From positions 1-64,000 of the forward strand of contig CAMCMU010000003.1 in the NCBI GenBank assembly GCA_945876035.1: a DNA stretch of 64,000 nt. Direction: 5' to 3'. The notes under the pieces are model-generated. The model had not been told where the DNA came from and made no database searches. It saw nothing but the letters and a program-made list of their open reading frames with translations. The stretch is from Schlesneria paludicola DSM 18645 (GTDB lineage Bacteria; Planctomycetota; Planctomycetia; Planctomycetales; Planctomycetaceae). Made by a program: the position numbers and the translations under genes. Numbering within the stretch: position 1 is the stretch's first letter; each line of letters begins with the position of its first letter. Shown here one piece after another: positions 58,085 through 64,000 of the stretch.

Positions 58085-61000
58085 ATGCTCAAGTCCCTCG
58101 AATTGTTCGGTTTCAAGAGCTTTGCCGACCGCACTCGGTTTGACTTTTCGACCGGCATCACCAGCGTCGTCGGGCCGAATGGCAGCGGCAAGAGTAACGT
58201 CGTTGACGCGATGAAGTGGATTTTGGGCGACCAATCGGCCAAAAGCCTGCGTGGCAAAGAGATGACGGATGTCATCTTTAACGGCTCGACGAGCCGAAAG
58301 CCAAGTGCCTATGCGGAAGCAACAATCACCCTCGATAATACCTCGGGTTGGCTCCCCTCCGACGCCCAGGAAATTCAGATCGGCCGCAGAATATGGCGTA
58401 ATGGAGATGCCGAGTATTTGTTAAACAGGGCGGCCACTCGACTCAAAGACATCAAAGATCTGTTCCTCGGGACCGGTGCTGGGACTTCGGCCTACAGCAT
58501 CATTGAACAGGGCCGAGTCGATCAGATCCTGCAAGCCAATCCGGCTAGCCGCCGCGCCGTATTTGAAGAGGCGGCAGGCATCAGCCGCTTCAAGGCGAGG
58601 AAAGTCGAAGCTCAGCGAAAACTCGAACGTGTTGCCCAAAATCTCGAGCGGCTGACTGACATCGTGGATGAAGTCGAGGCCCAGTTGAATTCCACACGAA
58701 GTCAGGCGGCAAAAGCCGCCAAATACCGTGAGGTTTCGGTCGGCTTGAAGCTCTGGTGGCTGGGCCTCGCCGCCGATGACTTTCGACATTTAACAACAGA
58801 AAAAAAATTAATCGAAGCAGACCTGACCTCATCGAACGGACGGCTCGAAGCACTGACTCAGCAGCAACAACAGATCGAAACTCGGGAAACGGCGTTCGAT
58901 GCCGATCTCGCCAAACTAGATGACCTGCTGCGTGAAGTGGAACGTCGCGGCGCTGCTGAACGCGAGGGAATTGCCGGAAACGAATCAACCATCCAATTTC
59001 AAACGGCGCGCCTCTGTGAGATTGATGGTGAAATGAGTCGCCTACAAAAACAGCAACTGATGCTCAGCAAACGCCTGCTCGAAACGAGGCAAGACATCGC
59101 TGTGCAGCAACAACGATTGACTCAGTTCGAAACCGACTTTGATCAGAATCAACATCGCACGGCGGCGCACGACGATCAGCTTCAACAGACGGTGCAAATG
59201 CTCTCCGAACGACGCGAAGCTCTGGAGTTGGATCGCGCACGCCGACTGGAACTGACGAAGGCGGAATCAGCGACATCGAGCCTCTTGGCGACACTCAGAG
59301 CCACTCTGTCTGCCGTGCTGAACACACAGGTCAAATTAAAGTCACAACAAGACCTGCTTCATGGAGCACTGGCAGAGCAGGAACTCGAGCGAACCCACAG
59401 GCTCACCCGATTGGACCAGGCGACCCACATGCAATCTGCTGCGCAGCTGGCTCTGCGTGCCACTCAAGCAAAACGGACTCGTTTGCTGGAAGCTCAGGAC
59501 GAATCCAAGCAGCGAGTCGCGGAACAACGTGAACGGCGGAGTGCCTCTGTAGCACGCAAAAATTTGCTGGAAGATTTGGAATTGCGACAAGAGGGCCTGG
59601 GCATCGGCGTGAAAGACATTCTCAATCGCGCACGTCACTCAGCACATCCGCCGTGGAATTCTGTCGTAGGGACCGTGGCAGACCTGCTTGAGGTGGAACT
59701 CGAACACGCAGCATTGTTGGAGGTTGCACTCGGTGCGCGGGCCCAGTTGATCGTCCTGCGAGAGTATCAGGCGTTGCTGGATTACTTGAATCGAGGGACC
59801 GTTCTTCTCGCCAACCGCGTTGGTTTCATCGCTGTTCCTGATCGCGCCTTGAATCAGCCAATGCCGTTGTCACTGAATCAATCGCGTTTCGTTCACATGC
59901 AACTCGATCCCGCCGAACTTCCAGACTTGACCGGCGAACCGGGTGTGGTGATGCGGGCCGATGCACTTGCGTTTTCGGATCGCGGCATTACGGGGCTCGC
60001 GACCACTGTTCTTGCCGATACTTGGATCGTCCGCACCATCGATGATGCCGTGCAACTCGCACGGGGACACCGAGAGCCGCCAACAGGCGACGGACAATCC
60101 GAAACGACTTCGGTTCTCGGTAGCGATTCGCCAACCGCTGAGCGTCCGACGACCCATGGTCCCCGAAGATATTTGGGACTGCGTTTTGTGACCCTGCAGG
60201 GAGAGTTACTGGAGTCAAATGGGACTTTGTACGTGGGGACCATTCGTAGCGAGACCGCGTTGCTTTCGAGACGCAGCGAGCTGAGGGGAATCAAGAATGA
60301 TCTGACTCGCTTGACCCACGAAATCGACGCCGAAGAGACGTCCATGCAGGTGGTCGACCAATCGTTGACGGGCGCCGACTCAGAGCTTGAGGCGGTTGCC
60401 GCGGAGCTTGACCATGCAAACCAACGACTGGCCGACTTAAAGGCAGACCTCGCGGCGCAAGACCAGACTTTAATTCGTTTGCGGCGGGAAGAATTGCTGA
60501 TTTCAGACCAGTTGCAATCGTCTGCCTCCGAATTCTCGCTCCGGCAACTGGAACTGACTGCGGCCGAGCTTCAGGCGACTGAATCCGAGCGGGAGCTTTC
60601 TGATTTGGAAGACCATCTCGCCGAATCCGCCGAAAAACTGCTCGGGATTGAACAACACTCTCAGCTACTAGAACACCAGAAGACGACAAATCAGCTCGAT
60701 CTCGTCAAGCAAGGGGAGCAATTGCAATCCTTGCGACTCTCCGTCCACCGCCTGTTCGATGAGCTTCAACAGCGAACCTCACAACACGACGAAGCGGAGC
60801 GCAGGAGTGCCTCTTCGCTGGCGAAGCGTCAGCAAATAACACTGCACATCCTTAACACACGAGCGACTCGCGACGAGAGACTTCTTGCCTCCGAAGAAAT
60901 CGCCGCGCAGGTGACACGGCTTCACGGAAACAAGATGACCCTTCGCGTCGAACGCAGCGAGATTGTCGAGCAGGAATTGGCGATCCGCAAAGAACGCCGC

Positions 61001-61990
61001 GCGTTGGCCGAACGCTGTCATGCCAGCGAAATTCGCATTCGAGACATGACGCATTCTTTGAAAACACTCGACGAACGCCTCGAAGAGGAATATCAACTGA
61101 AACTCACCGATGTGGTTGGGTCAGGCGGATCAGCCTATCGGCTTCTCTTAGAAGAAAGAAACGAGACAAACTCGAACGGGCGAGGAACCAAAGGGCGAAT
61201 CGAAGAAACACATTCCACGCCCTCCGATGACACAAAGAATCCCTCCCCCGTGGAACCACTCGGAATCGATGTTCAACCGTCCTATATCGAACTCCGACCC
61301 GAACTCGAATCGCGTGTCAATCGGCTTCGAAAACAACTCAAATTGATGGGCAACGTCAACACCGACAGTCTCGATGATCTCGAAATGCTGGAGACTCGTT
61401 TTGAGCAATTGTCGGCCCAGTTACAAGATCTTGTGGAAGCGAAAAACACCCTCGATGATATCATTCGCAAAATCAATTCTGAAAGTCGCAGGTTATTCAC
61501 GGAAACATTCACGACGATCCGGATGAACTTTCAACAGCTATTCCGGCAGGTCTTCGGAGGCGGGGAAGGGGACATTATTCTGGAAGATCCCAACGACGTT
61601 CTTGAATGCGGTATCGACATCGCCGCACGTCCACCCGGCAAAGAACTCCGCACGATTTCCTTATTGAGCGGCGGCGAGAAAACGATGACGGCCATCGCGC
61701 TGATCATGGCGATCTTCCAGAGCAAGCCTAGCCCTTTTTGCATTCTCGATGAGGTCGATGCGGCGCTCGATGAGGCCAATGTGGAACGATTCACGGCCGT
61801 TGTCAAAGCCTTTCAGCAGTCGACCCAATTCATCGTCATCACGCATCACAAACGAACGATGACTGTCGCCGATGTGCTCTACGGCGTGACGATGGAAGAA
61901 TCGGGTGTCTCCAAGCGAATGAGCGTTCGCTTTGAAGACGTCAGCGAAGATGGCAATATCCGTTCCACAGCGCAGTCCTCCGCCGCCTGA
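58085..61990 (+). CDS. smc: Chromosome segregation ATPase SMC
   Basis: A 1301-residue SMC protein, about 100 residues longer than most. The N-terminal head has Walker [21 protein letters not shown]; long coiled coils rich in Gln/Glu/Leu follow; a hinge lies near residues 500-660 ([32 protein letters not shown]...[16 protein letters not shown]); the C-terminal head has [16 protein letters not shown] and Walker [17 protein letters not shown]. It condenses and segregates the chromosome with ScpA and ScpB, which are not in the window. The extra length includes a linker before the second head (near 1050-1090, [19 protein letters not shown]). ATG 58085 gives the canonical [14 protein letters not shown] start. 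Confidence 0.96.
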   Translation: MLKSLELFGFKSFADRTRFDFSTGITSVVGPNGSGKSNVVDAMKWILGDQSAKSLRGKEMTDVIFNGSTSRKPSAYAEATITLDNTSGWLPSDAQEIQIGRRIWRNGDAEYLLNRAATRLKDIKDLFLGTGAGTSAYSIIEQGRVDQILQANPASRRAVFEEAAGISRFKARKVEAQRKLERVAQNLERLTDIVDEVEAQLNSTRSQAAKAAKYREVSVGLKLWWLGLAADDFRHLTTEKKLIEADLTSSNGRLEALTQQQQQIETRETAFDADLAKLDDLLREVERRGAAEREGIAGNESTIQFQTARLCEIDGEMSRLQKQQLMLSKRLLETRQDIAVQQQRLTQFETDFDQNQHRTAAHDDQLQQTVQMLSERREALELDRARRLELTKAESATSSLLATLRATLSAVLNTQVKLKSQQDLLHGALAEQELERTHRLTRLDQATHMQSAAQLALRATQAKRTRLLEAQDESKQRVAEQRERRSASVARKNLLEDLELRQEGLGIGVKDILNRARHSAHPPWNSVVGTVADLLEVELEHAALLEVALGARAQLIVLREYQALLDYLNRGTVLLANRVGFIAVPDRALNQPMPLSLNQSRFVHMQLDPAELPDLTGEPGVVMRADALAFSDRGITGLATTVLADTWIVRTIDDAVQLARGHREPPTGDGQSETTSVLGSDSPTAERPTTHGPRRYLGLRFVTLQGELLESNGTLYVGTIRSETALLSRRSELRGIKNDLTRLTHEIDAEETSMQVVDQSLTGADSELEAVAAELDHANQRLADLKADLAAQDQTLIRLRREELLISDQLQSSASEFSLRQLELTAAELQATESERELSDLEDHLAESAEKLLGIEQHSQLLEHQKTTNQLDLVKQGEQLQSLRLSVHRLFDELQQRTSQHDEAERRSASSLAKRQQITLHILNTRATRDERLLASEEIAAQVTRLHGNKMTLRVERSEIVEQELAIRKERRALAERCHASEIRIRDMTHSLKTLDERLEEEYQLKLTDVVGSGGSAYRLLLEERNETNSNGRGTKGRIEETHSTPSDDTKNPSPVEPLGIDVQPSYIELRPELESRVNRLRKQLKLMGNVNTDSLDDLEMLETRFEQLSAQLQDLVEAKNTLDDIIRKINSESRRLFTETFTTIRMNFQQLFRQVFGGGEGDIILEDPNDVLECGIDIAARPPGKELRTISLLSGGEKTMTAIALIMAIFQSKPSPFCILDEVDAALDEANVERFTAVVKAFQQSTQFIVITHHKRTMTVADVLYGVTMEESGVSKRMSVRFEDVSEDGNIRSTAQSSAA

Positions 61991-62228
61991 GACCGACGAA
62001 CGGTATACGACACCTGTGCTGGGCGTTCTAGGAGGTATTCATACTCCCACGTGCTCGTTTGGCGCGAGGGTGTTTCGTCGGTGACGACAGCGACTCTTTC
62101 GGTGTCCCCGGCCTTAACATTTAGGTCCGCTTGACCGTATCGCGAGTGATCACGGTTCTGTTTGGTCGACCGGACGAATAGAATCTCAACAGACAGGAAC
62201 CGGACCGTTCAAGGGAGTGGGTGCAGTG

Positions 62229-64000
62229 ATGATGACTTCTGATGGGGGAAGTGTGCCCGCAGATGATTTGACGGGTTCTCAGCGGGCCGCCGTCGAACAT
62301 TTTGAGGGGCCGTTGCTTGTCTTGGCCGGACCGGGATCCGGCAAGACGCGGGTCATCACTCGGAGAATCGCTCGATTGATCGAGCGGGGAGTTAAGCCTT
62401 GGGAAATTCTGGCGATCACCTTCACAAACAAGGCCGCTCGCGCGATGAGCGAGCGGGTTCACACGCTGCTTCCCGGTTCGCGGATCTGGGTCAGTACGTT
62501 TCACCGCTTTTGTGCAAAACTTCTACGAGAGCATGGCCGCGCTGTGGGATTGAATCCCAATTTTTCGATCTACGACACCGGCGACCAACAGCAGTTGATC
62601 AGGCAGTTGCTGCATGATCTGAACTTCGATTCCGCGCACTTTCCTGCGAACAAGATCAACGCACGAATCAGTCAGGCCAAAAACGAACTCCTCTCGCCGG
62701 AAAAATACATAACACGATACGGCGAAGGGATCGGAACGCATCTCGAAGCGGTCGTGGCCAAAGTCTATCCTGCCTATCAGAAACGGTTACTTGAGGCGAA
62801 CGCCGTCGATTTTGACGACCTCCTAGTCCACGTGGCGATGCTACTCGCCGAGCAGGATCCGCTGCGTGTGGAACTCGATCAACGCTACCGCTTCATTCTC
62901 GTCGATGAGTATCAGGACACCAATCAGGCGCAATATCAGATCGTCACCGCCTTGTCGCAAATCGAGCCAAACTTGTGCGCCACTGGCGATCCCGATCAGT
63001 CAATCTATGGCTGGCGCGGAGCGAGAATTGAAAACATCCTACGATTTGAGCATGACTTTCCCGCTGTGACGATGATCCGTTTGGAAGAAAACTTTCGCAG
63101 CACGCCTGAGATTTTGAAGACTGCCGACAGGCTGATCGGATACAACATCCATCGCAAAGCCAAGCGACTGAAGACCGACAACGTCAGCGGAGAAGCGGTC
63201 GAACTGCGACTGTATCGCGACGGGCAGCATGAGGCCAACAGCATCGCCAACGAAATCGCAGCTCTGATTGAATCCGGTGAGCGGCGGTGGAAGGACTTTG
63301 CCGTTTTCTATCGCGTCAACGCGTTATCGCGGTCGCTGGAAACGGCCTTCTCACGCCAGAGAATTCCTTATCAGATGGCCGGCGGCGTGGCGTTCTATGA
63401 GAGAGTCGAAATCAAAGACTTGCTGGCCTACTTACGACTGATCGAGAACCCGCAGGATCGCATCGCCTTCCTCAGAGTCGTGAATACACCGACGCGAGGA
63501 ATCGGAAAACGATCGCTGGAAAAGCTCGTCCAATGGGCCGACGGGATCGGATGGAATCTGATCGATGCCTCGAGACAACGTGTGCCGATTCCCGCTCTGC
63601 CCAAAAGGGCCGCCGTTCAACTGCGAACATTCGCTGCCATGGTCGATGAGTTAAGTCAGGCAAACTGTGGGACTGTTGAAGCTCTTTTGCAACTGATTCT
63701 TAAGCGAACGGGATATCTTCAGCAGTTGGAAGCATCGCCTGACGAAATGGACTCACAGCGGGTTGGCAACATCGAAGAACTGATTAGTGCCGCACGGCAG
63801 TACGATGAACAGGAGCACGAAAACGATCACGCCTCATCGCTCACGGGCTTCCTAGAAACGGCGACCCTGACTCAGGACATCGATTCGCTCGACGAATCGA
63901 CCGGCACAGTGACGTTGATGACACTTCACGCCGCTAAGGGCTTGGAATTTCCATGCGTCTACCTGCTTGCCGTCGAACAGAATATTCTCCCCCACGAACG
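62229..64000 (+). CDS. pcrA: UvrD/PcrA-type superfamily 1 DNA helicase, N-terminal part (3' end outside window)
   Basis: The first 590 residues of an ATP-dependent 3'-5' helicase of the UvrD/Rep/PcrA family, open to the window edge. Motifs read directly: Q-motif region LTGSQRAAVEHFEGPLLVLAG, Walker A GPGSGKTRVITRR, Ia ITFTNKAARAMSERV, Ib STFHRFCAKLLRE, II FILVDEYQDTNQAQY, III GDPDQSIYGWRGA, IV LEENFRSTPEIL, then the 2B domain and motif V TLMTLHAAKGLEFPCVYL at the very end. All catalytic motifs present are intact. The start is ATG 62229 or the GTG three bases earlier; GGGAG lies upstream. It follows smc by 238 bases. UvrD or PcrA by role cannot be decided. Confidence 0.95.
   Translation, partial: MMTSDGGSVPADDLTGSQRAAVEHFEGPLLVLAGPGSGKTRVITRRIARLIERGVKPWEILAITFTNKAARAMSERVHTLLPGSRIWVSTFHRFCAKLLREHGRAVGLNPNFSIYDTGDQQQLIRQLLHDLNFDSAHFPANKINARISQAKNELLSPEKYITRYGEGIGTHLEAVVAKVYPAYQKRLLEANAVDFDDLLVHVAMLLAEQDPLRVELDQRYRFILVDEYQDTNQAQYQIVTALSQIEPNLCATGDPDQSIYGWRGARIENILRFEHDFPAVTMIRLEENFRSTPEILKTADRLIGYNIHRKAKRLKTDNVSGEAVELRLYRDGQHEANSIANEIAALIESGERRWKDFAVFYRVNALSRSLETAFSRQRIPYQMAGGVAFYERVEIKDLLAYLRLIENPQDRIAFLRVVNTPTRGIGKRSLEKLVQWADGIGWNLIDASRQRVPIPALPKRAAVQLRTFAAMVDELSQANCGTVEALLQLILKRTGYLQQLEASPDEMDSQRVGNIEELISAARQYDEQEHENDHASSLTGFLETATLTQDIDSLDESTGTVTLMTLHAAKGLEFPCVYLLAVEQNILPHE

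Overview
The window is about 64 kb of a planctomycete-like chromosome (phylum Planctomycetota, PVC superphylum). This rests on gene content: a Tat-exported DUF1501 protein, a 1026-residue secreted dehydrogenase/HEAT-repeat/cytochrome c protein of PVC type, a secreted DUF1570 protein, an orphan subunit of the methanopterin C1 pathway (FhcC), a double-length UvrA, a very large signal peptidase I and a cytochrome b carrying two fused c-type heme domains. GTG and TTG starts are common. I see no rRNA, tRNA, CRISPR array, insertion sequence, integrase or phage gene, so this is core chromosome with many single-gene transcription units and fairly long intergenic gaps.

Layout. 1-4.3 kb: nitrogen control, with the end of an ammonium transporter, two P-II proteins and the uridylyltransferase GlnD, all on +. 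5-9 kb: an orphan FhcC, a DUF1501 protein and a RodA/FtsW-type glycosyltransferase. 9-12.4 kb: a divergent enolase-superfamily enzyme and a GH3-family protein. 12.7-17.2 kb: a minus-strand run of a small repeat-motif protein, a DHH phosphoesterase, a Rieske protein and cytochrome b/cc, the last two forming a bc-type quinol-oxidising module. 17.6-21.6 kb: a DUF1570 putative metalloprotease, a MoxR ATPase and a DUF1802 protein. 22-30.5 kb: the 2499-residue UvrA and, divergently, MobA. 30.5-38.2 kb: LepA, a UbiD-type decarboxylase, a PolB-like 3'-5' exonuclease, a small S4 protein and a TrhO-RluA fusion that should modify RNA twice. 38.4-46.5 kb: a Gfo/Idh/MocA oxidoreductase, a HAD phosphatase, LptB with signal peptidase I (probably one unit), a PQQ-propeller protein and an orphan sugar-type ABC ATPase. 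47-53 kb: a STAS protein, OleC and the large cytochrome c protein. 53.5-64 kb: a small membrane protein, an isoaspartyl peptidase, a FlgI-like/HEAT protein, SMC and the beginning of a UvrD/PcrA helicase that runs off the end.

The strongest candidate for something undescribed is a probable small RNA at about 49875-50012: it has a consensus-like sigma70 promoter, compact hairpins and a strong intrinsic terminator, and no convincing reading frame. Other points of interest are the duplicated module at the C terminus of UvrA, the TrhO-RluA fusion, the P-ring-like protein with HEAT repeats, and several perfect or near-perfect inverted repeats in intergenic DNA (29675-29716, 40306-40338, 54073-54133). 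All calls were made by reading the sequence and by family knowledge, without any database search.
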